From NCBI GenBank assembly GCA_021786135.1, contig JAJYNV010000203.1, positions 1-13,451 on the forward strand: a stretch of DNA of 13,451 bases, in the 5' to 3' direction. The position numbers were made by a program, and so were the translations under genes. The notes beneath the pieces are model-generated. The model ran no database searches. It had not been told where the DNA came from and saw nothing but the letters and a program-made list of their open reading frames with translations. This document shows, one piece after another, positions 1 to 7,016 of the stretch. The stretch's first letter is position 1; each line of letters begins with the position of its first letter. The DNA is from Bacillota bacterium (lineage in GTDB: Bacteria; Bacillota; Sulfobacillia; JAJZYS01; JAJYTV01).

Positions 1-35
1 TCATTATGTGTTGTGCCGAGTTGCGCCGCGGTGTG

Positions 36-41
36 AAGGAG
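36..41 (+). promoter_or_regulatory. Ribosome binding site of tldD
   Basis: AAGGAG lies nine bases before the ATG at 51. It is the strongest Shine-Dalgarno match among the candidate starts of this gene (51, 78, 114, 147) and decides the start. Confidence 0.7.
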
Positions 42-50
42 TGACTGACA

Positions 51-1343
51 ATGGAGGGAAGCTCAGCCCCGCTTGACATGGAGGCAGGCTCCACACGGGT
101 CAGGTGGGTGTCCATGTCGCGTAGGAAGGGTCTGACGATAATCGCGATGGGGCCGACGCTTGAGATCCGTCAGGAGCCTCCGCGCGAGGGTACCGTGGTG
201 CGCGAGACGCGGGGAAGCGTGCAGCGGGAGTGGGCCGTACCCGGATGGCAGAGCCAGTGGGCTCCTTCGGGTGCATCTGTTGAGTCGTTTGACTCGACCG
301 GGCTGCGCCCGGTGGAGGATGTAACGCTCGAAGAGAAGCTCGAAGCGGTGACGCGGCTGCGTGACCGCCTTCAGGGGCGCGATCCACGCATCGTCCAGGT
401 GATGGTGCGCTATCAGGAGACCGTGGACGAGAATCGCGTCGTCACCGAGGCTTTCGACCGTCGCAGCCGCGTCGGCCGAGTGCGCTTCATTGCCCATCTC
501 GTCGTGCATCAGGATGGCCGCACGGAGTACGAGTATATCAGCCGCGGCGAGATCGGCGGCTTCGAGCTGGCAGCGTTTGATGACGCACAGATCGACCGGA
601 TGGTTGAGCAGGCACTTCGCCTCTTGGATGCACAGCCGATTGAACCGGGCACCTACAAGGTCGTGACGCATCCAGAAGTATCCGGGGTACTGGCGCACGA
701 GGCCTTCGGGCACGGCGTCGAGATGGACCTCTTCCTTTCGGACTGCGCCCGTTCCCAGCGGTATATGGGTCAGCGGGTTGGCAGCGACTTTGCGACGATC
801 ATCGATGACCCCACGCTGGCGGGCGGGTACGGCGGTTATCCCTTCGACGACGACGGCACATTGGCAGGCCCGCATGTCATCCTGGACCACGGCATCCTGA
901 AGGGCGGCCTTGCCGACGCGGACGCGGCGATGGCCCTCGATGCCCCAGGCGGTAACGGCCGGCGTCAGGATTACAGCCGAAAGGTCTACCCGCGCATGTC
1001 GAACACCTACTTCCACCCCGGCGAAAGCACACCCGAAATGCTCATCGAGGGCGTCGAGCACGGTGTGTACCTGCAGCGCGTCGAGTCCGGCATGGAGGAC
1101 CCACGCAACTGGGGCCTGCAGATCACCTGCCACTACGGCGAGGAAATCAGGGACGGACGATTGACGGGCAAACTCTACCGCACGCTCGGCATGACGGGCT
1201 ACGTTCCCGACGTGTTGCAGAGCATCGACGGCGCCGCGAGCGACTTTCAGACGTGGCCTGGCCACTGCGGGAAGGGATGGAAGGAATGGGTCACCAACGG
1301 CACGGGCGGACCGCACCTGCGAATGACCGCGAGGCTAGGATGA
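51..1343 (+). CDS. tldD: TldD-type zinc metalloprotease (peptidase U62 family), catalytic subunit
   Basis: Predicted cytoplasmic protease, 430 residues. TldD is the catalytic half of the TldD/TldE heterodimer, which in E. coli trims the microcin B17 leader and degrades unfolded peptides such as CcdA. The diagnostic HExxxH zinc motif is present as HEAFGH at residues 216-221, with Glu224 just after it. The third zinc ligand of the family is represented by Cys406 in GHCGKG, followed by the family ending GTGGPHLRM. All expected metal ligands are therefore present and it should be active. The C-terminal two thirds look typical. The first 80 or so residues do not: the usual TldD opening, a helix followed by a strand-rich region, is short and unfamiliar here, and the protein is about 50 residues shorter than E. 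coli TldD. The start at 51 has a good ribosome site, but an in-frame TGA lies at 42-44 with open codons before it, so an N-terminal lesion is possible. The stop overlaps the ATG of the next gene (ATGA), implying translational coupling with its partner subunit. Confidence 0.9.
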   Translation: MEGSSAPLDMEAGSTRVRWVSMSRRKGLTIIAMGPTLEIRQEPPREGTVVRETRGSVQREWAVPGWQSQWAPSGASVESFDSTGLRPVEDVTLEEKLEAVTRLRDRLQGRDPRIVQVMVRYQETVDENRVVTEAFDRRSRVGRVRFIAHLVVHQDGRTEYEYISRGEIGGFELAAFDDAQIDRMVEQALRLLDAQPIEPGTYKVVTHPEVSGVLAHEAFGHGVEMDLFLSDCARSQRYMGQRVGSDFATIIDDPTLAGGYGGYPFDDDGTLAGPHVILDHGILKGGLADADAAMALDAPGGNGRRQDYSRKVYPRMSNTYFHPGESTPEMLIEGVEHGVYLQRVESGMEDPRNWGLQITCHYGEEIRDGRLTGKLYRTLGMTGYVPDVLQSIDGAASDFQTWPGHCGKGWKEWVTNGTGGPHLRMTARLG

Positions 1344-2602
1344 GCGCCCTGCTGCCCGGGGAGTTGGCGGTGGCCTCCGAGTGGGTTTTGACAAGCAGCG
1401 AGAGTCGGGAGAGGCAACTCTACTGGCGTCTCGGCGCACTGCACGCGGATCGTGAAAGCAAGACGGTCCAACACGAGCTCGTGATCTACCGTGACGTGGA
1501 TGGCCAACGGGGATCCGCCTCGGCCTACCTGACGGGTGATACGGGCGATGGCGAGCGCGTGCGGACAGCCCTGACAGGGGCGGGCCTAGCCTTGAATCCG
1601 GCATATCGTCTGCCTGAGGCGCCCGCGAACTATCCAGACATCACTCTCGGTTTGGCTGATCTGCCGGCCCGACTGGATCTTGAGGCTTGGCAGGCACGGA
1701 CCATGGCGCAGATAGTGCGGGCCGGTGCGAAGGCGTCGCACGTTGAGCTCTTTGCGGGTCGTCACACCACCCGGATCGAGGCGTCGAATGGGCGCAGCCA
1801 CGAATGGTCGGGCGACCAATTCCTCCTGGACCTCATCGTGGCAGCCGGCGAAGGCGACCAGGCGACCGAATTCCGGCTGATGCGCGAGGCGAGGATTCTT
1901 GAGGGACTCCTGCCGGAGGACGTCCTTGAGCGTGCCCTGCAGGCGGTCCGTGACAGCGCGCGAGCCATCCTCCCCCCGACCGGCCGCATGCCGGTCGTGT
2001 TGCCCGCAAGCGAACTCGCCACTTTGCTCCTTGCGGTCGACATGCACACGAACGGTCAATACGTCGTTACGGGAGCGTCGCAGAAGAAGGTCGGTGACGC
2101 GCTCATCGAGGTGCGAGGCGACGCGATCAGCATCGCAAGCGACCCCCTGCGCTCCTTCGCCTTCGCCTCCGCACCGACCGATCGCTCAACGGTGCCGGCC
2201 CGGAGGCTGGAGCTCCTGGACCGCGGCGTAATCCGAAACATGCATGTCGATGTCCAGTTTGGCGCCTACTTGGGAACCGAGCCGACTGGCCCGGTAGGCA
2301 CATTGGTTTTGGAGCCAGGCACGTCTGAGGTCGCCGACCTCCTTGCCGACGGCCCGGTGCTCGAAGTGCTGGCGTTCTCTGCCCTGATGCCAGACCTCGT
2401 GTCCGGCTCGTTCGCGGCCGAGATCAAGATGGGCTACCTATACCGCGGCGGAGAGCGGATCCCCGTCACTCAGGGCAGCGTGACGGGCAACATCTTCGAA
2501 GCCTTGGCCAACTGCCGCCTCTCGCGCGAGACGGAGGAGGAAAAGGGCTACTTCGGGCCCGCCAAAGTCCGCTTCGAGGAACTGCAGGTGGCAGGATCAT
2601 GA
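1340..2602 (+). CDS. tldE: TldE/PmbA-type protein, non-catalytic partner of TldD
   Basis: This 420-residue protein belongs to the same U62 superfamily but lacks HExxxH, as expected of the TldE/PmbA subunit that completes the peptide tunnel of the heterodimer. The C-terminal domain has the family pattern: a segment near residues 217-260 resembling the strand region around the dead active site, then a glycine-rich region near 312-325, and an ending around residues 364-388 of the form GYLYRGGERIPV..GSVTGNIFEAL, which corresponds to the PmbA 'engei.pv.. .TiaGNl' segment. The N-terminal half is divergent. The start at 1340 overlaps the tldD stop by ATGA; an open frame extends upstream to 1253 but would overlap tldD by 90 bases without need. 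Adjacency and coupling to tldD support a heterodimer made in equal amounts. It could alternatively be a very divergent TldD-like protein, but the missing zinc site argues for TldE. Confidence 0.86.
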   Translation: MSALLPGELAVASEWVLTSSESRERQLYWRLGALHADRESKTVQHELVIYRDVDGQRGSASAYLTGDTGDGERVRTALTGAGLALNPAYRLPEAPANYPDITLGLADLPARLDLEAWQARTMAQIVRAGAKASHVELFAGRHTTRIEASNGRSHEWSGDQFLLDLIVAAGEGDQATEFRLMREARILEGLLPEDVLERALQAVRDSARAILPPTGRMPVVLPASELATLLLAVDMHTNGQYVVTGASQKKVGDALIEVRGDAISIASDPLRSFAFASAPTDRSTVPARRLELLDRGVIRNMHVDVQFGAYLGTEPTGPVGTLVLEPGTSEVADLLADGPVLEVLAFSALMPDLVSGSFAAEIKMGYLYRGGERIPVTQGSVTGNIFEALANCRLSRETEEEKGYFGPAKVRFEELQVAGS

Positions 2603-2739
2603 CTCAAACTGGCGTCCTCCTAATTGGGGAAAGTCCATTGGAGCCGAACTCGGTCGCACCTTGCAAAGACATGTACGAGGGACACTCGACCATCAGAGGG
2701 CGGCGGGTCATGGAGGCGCAAGACGGCTCCGCGGGATGA
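2599..2739 (+). CDS. Possible 46-residue peptide coupled to tldE (weak)
   Basis: A short ORF begins with an ATG that overlaps the tldE stop as ATGA. AGGTGG at 2586-2591, seven bases upstream, could serve as ribosome site. The product starts MTQTGVLLIGESPLEPNSVA, has one cysteine, and is mostly polar with no clear membrane segment; I recognise no family. The attraction is the context: a third ORF coupled to a leader-peptide protease pair could be its substrate. Against it, the codon pattern fades in the second half, no modification enzyme is nearby, and the region downstream is insertion-sequence debris. It may be a chance ORF or the truncated beginning of a lost gene. Confidence 0.25.
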   Translation: MTQTGVLLIGESPLEPNSVAPCKDMYEGHSTIRGRRVMEAQDGSAG

Positions 2740-2895
2740 GCGGAGGAGCGGCATTGCAGGTGCGGCGGAGATTCCTGGGGATGCACAACGAGGGCGAGAT
2801 GGGTCAGGTCTCCCGGGTCCTCCTGAGCGGCAAGGCAGCCTGGCCGCCGACCGTGGGGACTGGTCGCGGGGCGAGGGCGGCTTCTTCGCCGTCGC

Positions 2896-2985
2896 GGCGG
2901 GGAGCGTCGTGAGGAGGACCCAGCCGACGGGCTTTTCGCCCTCCGGGGGGTGGAGTTCACAGGCGCAGACCACGAGATCGAAAAA
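2896..2985 (-). pseudogene. Remnant of a Tn5/IS4-family transposase
   Basis: Reading the minus strand gives a stretch of about 30 residues, FFDLVVCACELHPPEGEKPV followed by GWVLLTTLPA. This closely resembles the segment of IS4-group (Tn5-like) transposases that reads 'NAVLAEEINPPKGETPLKWLLLTSEPV' in Tn5. This segment precedes the catalytic glutamate domain. Neither the upstream DDE aspartates nor the downstream YxxRW..E region is recognisable in any frame, so this is a decayed fragment, not a functional gene. It sits between tldE and the ABC transporter, and parts of the rest of the 2603-3081 gap may belong to the same dead element. The match is from memory of the family rather than a search. 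Confidence 0.55.
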
Positions 2986-3044
2986 ACAGGTTGCATCACC
3001 AGGGAGGCGGTTCCTCTGACATTGTCGGTGCGACGGCTGTGACC

Positions 3045-3050
3045 TTGACA
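3045..3050 (+). promoter_or_regulatory. Possible -35 element before the ABC transporter genes
   Basis: A perfect TTGACA occurs 32 bases before the ABC ATPase start. No good -10 follows at 16-18 bases; the nearest AT-rich string is AATAAA at 3064-3069, only 13 bases away and against the ribosome site. This may be a chance match, but the transporter is separated from tldDE by about 480 bp and probably needs its own promoter. Confidence 0.2.
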
Positions 3051-3081
3051 GCAATTCAAACCGAATAAAGAGGTGGTCAGC

Positions 3082-4056
3082 ATGGAGTCAGCAATTGAGG
3101 TTACTGGGCTCTTACGGGAATACGTGACGGAAACCGGCTTCCTCACCCGCAGGCGTCATGAAGTGCAGGCTCTGCGCGGCATCTCGTTCGACGTTCGCCG
3201 CGGCGAGATCTTTGGCGTTCTTGGACCGAATGGAGCCGGGAAAACCACCTTGATCAAGATCCTGTCGACGATGCTGAGCCCGAGCGGCGGCAGTGCGCGC
3301 GTTCTTGGGTTCGACGTCCACAGTGAGGCAAAGCGGATCCGCCCCCGTATCAACGTAATCTTCGGTGGGGAGCGCAGCCTGTATTGGCGCCTCACGGGCA
3401 GCGATAACATGCGCTACTTCAGCGACCTCTATCGCGTGCCAGAGAGGGAACAGCGTCATCGCATCCCAGAGCTGCTTGAACTCGTCGGCCTACAGGAGAA
3501 GGCGGACGTCCGGGTGGAGACCTACTCAAAGGGCATGAAGCAGAGGCTACAGATCGCCCGCGGACTCGTGAACCGCCCAGAGGTTCTATACCTAGATGAA
3601 CCCTCGATCGGTCTAGATCCTATTGCAGCGGCAGAACTACGCCGCATCGTCGCGCGGCTGGCGGACCAAGGGACAACCATCATTCTGACGACGCACTACA
3701 TGTTTGAGGCGGAACAGCTCTGCCGCCGCATCGCAGTCGTCGATCATGGGCAAATCCAGGCGTTAGACACGCCGGAAGGACTCAAACGTCTTGCGGTAGG
3801 TCAGGAGGTGGTGGAGGTGGAAGTCGGCGGCCTTTTAGCAGGTGATCTCGCCCAACTGCGCGCTCTTCCTGGGGTGCGCCATGTGGCCGAAACCTACGTT
3901 GGGCAGTGCCTGCTGCTCACTATGCAATCCGACGATCCAGAACAGATCGAGAGCGTCCTCACGGGACGCGCATCGCAGTACGGCCTCACGGCTGTCCGCC
4001 GGCGCGCCGCAAGCCTGGAGGATGCCTATCTGCGGCTCGTCGGGGAGGCTCGGTGA
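3082..4056 (+). CDS. ABC transporter ATP-binding protein (ABC-2 exporter, DrrA/NodI-like)
   Basis: The 324-residue ATPase powers the two permeases encoded immediately downstream. Walker A is GPNGAGKTT at residues 48-56, the ABC signature is YSKGMKQRL at 148-156, Walker B with D-loop is VLYLDEPSIGLDP at 168-180, and the H-loop histidine is at 205. The Q-loop region reads FGGERSLYWRL near residues 94-104, a variant where the usual glutamine is not obvious; similar FGGER forms occur in this ABC-2 group. About 90 residues after the nucleotide-binding domain form the C-terminal extension common to DrrA-like exporter ATPases. The start at 3082 has AGAGGTGG at 3069-3076; a GTG at 3073 is in frame but falls within that ribosome site. 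The TGA stop overlaps the next ATG. The substrate cannot be read from sequence; the family exports drugs, lipids, polysaccharides or peptides. Confidence 0.93.
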   Translation: MESAIEVTGLLREYVTETGFLTRRRHEVQALRGISFDVRRGEIFGVLGPNGAGKTTLIKILSTMLSPSGGSARVLGFDVHSEAKRIRPRINVIFGGERSLYWRLTGSDNMRYFSDLYRVPEREQRHRIPELLELVGLQEKADVRVETYSKGMKQRLQIARGLVNRPEVLYLDEPSIGLDPIAAAELRRIVARLADQGTTIILTTHYMFEAEQLCRRIAVVDHGQIQALDTPEGLKRLAVGQEVVEVEVGGLLAGDLAQLRALPGVRHVAETYVGQCLLLTMQSDDPEQIESVLTGRASQYGLTAVRRRAASLEDAYLRLVGEAR

Positions 4057-4823
4057 TGCGCGCAGCCCTGCGCTCGGCTGCTATGCAGCTAAAGAACACT
4101 CTGGCTCGCCAAGTGATCCAGTTCATCATATTGATCCAACCAATCGTTTTTGCAACTCTTTCCTACTTCATCCTGCGTCATCGGCCGGGAGTTGATATGG
4201 CTTCGTATATTGTGATCGGCTCAGGATTGATTTCTCTTTGGAGCGCTGCCCTCTTCAGTTCTGCCGGTGATCTAGACCGCGAGCGCCGGATGGGCAACTT
4301 CGAATACCTGCTGGTCACGCCTACGCCCTTCGAGACGATCATTCTGGGGAAGATCGTCGGCAACACGCTGCTCGGGTTCGGCTCAATGGCGATGTCGTAT
4401 TTGTACGCGACGCTGGTCCTCAGAGCGGACTTCGCGGTACGTGCGCCGATGCTCTTTGTCCTGGGCTTCGTCGGAACGCTCGTATCGTTTCTAGGGATTT
4501 CTCTTGTCCTCGCATCTGCCTTCACGCTGTCCCGCAGTGCCCGGCTGATCGTCAACGGCATGGAGTACCCGATCTACCTCGTGTCAGGGGTAATGTTCCC
4601 CCTCACATTGCTTCCGCAATGGGCGCAGGTCATCGGCCATCTTGTTCCGCTTACGTGGGCGCGCGCAACTTTGCAGGCTGCCGCGGCCGGACTGCCAGCC
4701 AGCTTCTGGCCAGCCTTCTGGGGACTCCTCGGCACGGGGGCCTTATATTACCTCGTCGGCAGGGTGATGTTCGACGGTGTACTCCGCCGACTGCGCGTGC
4801 GCGGCGACGCGGGGGTGTACTGA
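4056..4823 (+). CDS. ABC-2 type transporter permease, subunit 1
   Basis: The 255-residue integral membrane protein has about six hydrophobic segments (roughly residues 17-40, 50-68, 97-125, 132-158, 169-190 and 225-245), as in ABC-2 permeases such as DrrB and NodJ. A cytoplasmic stretch DLDRERRMGNFEYLLVTPTP near 71-90 is the typical loop (E.r.gt.e.l..tP) that contacts the ATPase. The hydrophobic segment around 170-180 with GVMFPLTLLPQWAQ is the characteristic ABC-2 motif before the last helices. The ATG overlaps the preceding stop as TGATG and has GGGGAGG at 4041-4047. A longer open frame upstream to 3906 lies inside the ATPase gene and is not used. It should pair with the second permease to form a heterodimeric channel. 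Confidence 0.88.
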   Translation: MRAALRSAAMQLKNTLARQVIQFIILIQPIVFATLSYFILRHRPGVDMASYIVIGSGLISLWSAALFSSAGDLDRERRMGNFEYLLVTPTPFETIILGKIVGNTLLGFGSMAMSYLYATLVLRADFAVRAPMLFVLGFVGTLVSFLGISLVLASAFTLSRSARLIVNGMEYPIYLVSGVMFPLTLLPQWAQVIGHLVPLTWARATLQAAAAGLPASFWPAFWGLLGTGALYYLVGRVMFDGVLRRLRVRGDAGVY

Positions 4824-5602
4824 TGGGCGCCCTGCTTCGAGTCTCGTGGCTAAGTTTCTGGGCCCTCTTCGGCTGGGCGGATCCTGCCGTCTACGTAAGC
4901 AGCCTGATCGTTGGCCCGGCCTTTCAGATCGTGTTCTTCACCCTGGCGGGTCGCTTCTCGCACTCCGGGCACGGTCCTCTCTTTTACGTGATCGGCAACG
5001 CTGTGGAAATCGCTGCGTTGGGCGGCGTCTTCGCGCTTGGACTTATCCTGATCGCTGAACGGCGCAACGGCACCCTCGGCCTATCCCTCATTGCGCCCCG
5101 CTCACGGCTTTTCCTATTTGCGGGCAGAGGTATCGTGTACCTCCTGAATTCCGTCGTAACTGTCGCCCTGGGACTCGGCGTCGGTGCGTGGATTTTCGGT
5201 CTCCCACTCTCTGGAGCCAATCTTGGAGCGCTCGCTGTGGCGATTGCGGCTGTCGCGCTCTCGACCGCCGCCTTTGGCCTGCTCTTTGCAGGCATCGGGC
5301 TGCTTCTGACGGATGTCAACATGGTCATGAACCTGGCCATCTCCGTCATGCTGGTACTGTGCGGGATCAACTTCAGCATCAATGCCCTTCCCTCGCCCGT
5401 TCGGGCAATCAGCCTCATGCTGCCCTTAACACGTGGAGCCATGGCGGCACGGCTCGCGGCCGGAGGAGCCCCTTGGGCAGCGATCTGGCCGTTGGTGGGA
5501 GGGGAAGTGCTCATCGGGGCCGTCTACTTCGCCCTGGGATACGTCCTCTTTACCCACCTCGAGGCTACTGCACTTAGAAAAGGTACGCTCGACCTTGTGT
5601 GA
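4823..5602 (+). CDS. ABC-2 type transporter permease, subunit 2
   Basis: The second membrane subunit has 259 residues and about six predicted helices (roughly residues 25-43, 52-76, 101-125, 131-163, 168-186 and 225-247). The loop AERRNGTLGLSLIAPRSR near 79-96 corresponds to the ATPase-contacting ABC-2 loop seen in subunit 1. It is clearly different in sequence from subunit 1, so the exporter is most likely a heterodimer. The ATG overlaps the subunit 1 stop (TGATG), giving strict translational coupling of all three transporter genes. An upstream extension of the frame to 4619 would overlap subunit 1 by 200 bases and is not credible. No terminator is apparent after the stop. Confidence 0.87.
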   Translation: MGALLRVSWLSFWALFGWADPAVYVSSLIVGPAFQIVFFTLAGRFSHSGHGPLFYVIGNAVEIAALGGVFALGLILIAERRNGTLGLSLIAPRSRLFLFAGRGIVYLLNSVVTVALGLGVGAWIFGLPLSGANLGALAVAIAAVALSTAAFGLLFAGIGLLLTDVNMVMNLAISVMLVLCGINFSINALPSPVRAISLMLPLTRGAMAARLAAGGAPWAAIWPLVGGEVLIGAVYFALGYVLFTHLEATALRKGTLDLV

Positions 5603-5822
5603 AAGCGGTATGGCAGCCCTGAGATCGTCCACCTGATGGCCGGTCGCAGTCACCGCCACTTCGCCTTTCCCGCCGCCTTCACTGTCCATCCCTACTGGAG
5701 CAGGCACGTTCTCTATGCAAACGCGCTCTGGTGTGAGCGCCAAAGGGCGATATCTTACCGAAGCGTTCCCCCTGATTCCGGAGGCGAACGCACTGGGATC
5801 AGCCGACAGGGGATGCTTAGAG
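5603..5822 (+). other. Intergenic gap after the transporter, no clear gene
   Basis: These 220 bp separate the transporter from the acetyltransferase. The acetyltransferase frame is open back to an ATG at 5715, so part of the gap could encode an N-terminal extension, but that extension does not look like GNAT sequence and lacks a ribosome site. I see no terminator, promoter or RNA gene. Confidence 0.4.
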
Positions 5823-6368
5823 ATGCTGGGAGGAATACGCTTGTCGCTCGAAGAGAAATCAGGGCTGATCCGTGAAGTGGAGGGGACGCCGCTCCGTGTG
5901 CGTCCGACAAGTGAATCGGATATCGATTACGTCCTCGAGGCGGAGAGGAACGAGGAGAATCGGCCCTACGTGGGGCAGTGGACACAAGAGGCACACGTCG
6001 CCGCCATCGGGAACGGAGATATGGCCCATTTGATCCTGGAGGCACCAGGTGGCCGGCGGGTCGGTTATGCGATCCTCGTCGGGATCGCCGCGGCCGACGG
6101 CAAGCTTCAACTTCAGCGCATCGTCGTCACGGAGAAGGGCGAGGGCTACGGGCGCCAGGCGCTTCAACTGCTGAAGCGGATGGCGTTCTCCGAATTTGGC
6201 GCGCACCGCTTCTGGCTCCGTGTACGCGCGCGGAACCAGCGGGCGAGGCGGCTCTACCTCTCGGAGGGATTCGTCGAGGAGGGGACCTCGCGTGACAGCA
6301 TCCTCGTCGACGGCCGCTACGAGTCGATCATCACCTTGTCCATCCTCAGGCAAGAGTACCGCCCGTAG
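5823..6368 (+). CDS. GNAT family N-acetyltransferase (RimJ/RimL-like)
   Basis: The 181-residue product is predicted to transfer an acetyl group from acetyl-CoA to an amine. The GNAT fold begins at TPLRVRPTSESDI near residue 22. Motif A, the acetyl-CoA pyrophosphate loop, is LQLQRIVVTEKGEGYGRQAL at 95-114, with the Q/RxxGxG/A form as KGEGYG. The following segment ending in N138 and Y145 (RNQRARRLYLSEGF) is the usual motif B of RimJ/RimL-like enzymes. Substrate is unknown; relatives acetylate protein N-termini, antibiotics or small amines. The start is uncertain: ATG 5823 has AGGGGA at 5808-5813, while a TTG at 5841 has the stronger GGGAGGA at 5828-5834 six bases upstream and would give a cleaner N-terminus. 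Both starts precede the domain. It is followed by the M50 gene after 27 bp, so the two may be co-transcribed. Confidence 0.85.
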   Translation: MLGGIRLSLEEKSGLIREVEGTPLRVRPTSESDIDYVLEAERNEENRPYVGQWTQEAHVAAIGNGDMAHLILEAPGGRRVGYAILVGIAAADGKLQLQRIVVTEKGEGYGRQALQLLKRMAFSEFGAHRFWLRVRARNQRARRLYLSEGFVEEGTSRDSILVDGRYESIITLSILRQEYRP

Positions 6369-6395
6369 ACCGTCCGAAGTGTGAGGTGGAAGAGC

Positions 6396-7007
6396 GTGGT
6401 ACGTATTGGTCAACCCAGCGGTACAAAGTTGGTCGGTCCGTGGCAGTTTGTGAGGCTGTTTCTGTTCCTGTCGCTCGCCTTCGCCAGCAGCATCTTTCTG
6501 CACGAACTCGGCCATCACTTGTTCGGCGTGCCCAGTGTCCTTGGCTTGGCCGAAAACTACCCGCTCGTCCCCGTATCCCAGGCCAACAGGAGTACCGAGA
6601 TCATCGGTACCATCGCCGGGCCAGCTGTCAACCTGCTATTGACCTATCTCGGATTGCTGGGGTTCAAACTGACTTCTGAAAGGAACGCGACGCACAAGCT
6701 CTGGTGGCACGTCGGCGTTGCGAACGCGTTCTTGACGCTCAGTGCAGCCGTCGTCAATCTGATCGTTGATCTGGCTTCGGGAAGCCGGGGGAACGACCTG
6801 GAACTCGTTTCAACCCTGATGGGGCTGAACGTGTTCCTTCTGCCTGCGGTGTTCTCGCTGCTCTCCTTCTTCCCCCTCCGGACTTTCCTGAAAGAGTTTG
6901 CGGCGGTTCGCGCCAAGTACGGTGCGGTGTCGGCCCTGATCGCCGCCTGGCTTTTCAGTGGAGGGACATTGAAGCTATTGGATTCCATGTTCCACATCCG
7001 GCTGTAG
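6396..7007 (+). CDS. Small membrane zinc metalloprotease, M50/site-2-protease-like
   Basis: The product is a 203-residue polytopic membrane protein. HELGHH at residues 36-41 lies at the end of a hydrophobic segment (about 19-35), the position of the HExxH zinc site in M50 intramembrane proteases. AGPAVNLLL at 74-82 matches the conserved GPxxN segment that follows in site-2 proteases. The canonical third ligand motif (NxxPxxxLDG) is not intact; acidic residues in NLIVDLASGSRGNDLEL (about 121-137) could substitute. Further hydrophobic segments lie near 105-126, 140-160 and 178-195. There is no PDZ domain, so this is a minimal form. Homologues of this short type are mostly uncharacterised; others cleave membrane anti-sigma factors, signal peptide remnants or peptide precursors. 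The start GTG 6396 has GAGGTGG at 6383-6389 six bases before it; an in-frame GTG at 6381 lies ahead of this ribosome site. Confidence 0.75.
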   Translation: MVRIGQPSGTKLVGPWQFVRLFLFLSLAFASSIFLHELGHHLFGVPSVLGLAENYPLVPVSQANRSTEIIGTIAGPAVNLLLTYLGLLGFKLTSERNATHKLWWHVGVANAFLTLSAAVVNLIVDLASGSRGNDLELVSTLMGLNVFLLPAVFSLLSFFPLRTFLKEFAAVRAKYGAVSALIAAWLFSGGTLKLLDSMFHIRL

Positions 7008-7016
7008 ACCTGCCTG

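Noticed and set aside
63..1316. Long minus-strand open frame of 417 codons opposite tldD
   Set aside because: It is the antisense shadow of a GC-rich gene whose + strand product has the diagnostic TldD zinc motifs; its translation resembles no family.
2929..2941. GGGC-TTTTC-GCCC hairpin resembling a terminator
   Set aside because: Only a 4-bp stem with no T-run after it, and it lies inside the transposase remnant.
2604..3146. Minus-strand 180-codon ORF covering the tldE-ABC gap
   Set aside because: Its serine/arginine/proline-rich translation has no family features and it enters the ABC ATPase gene; the recognisable transposase scrap is in a different minus-strand frame.
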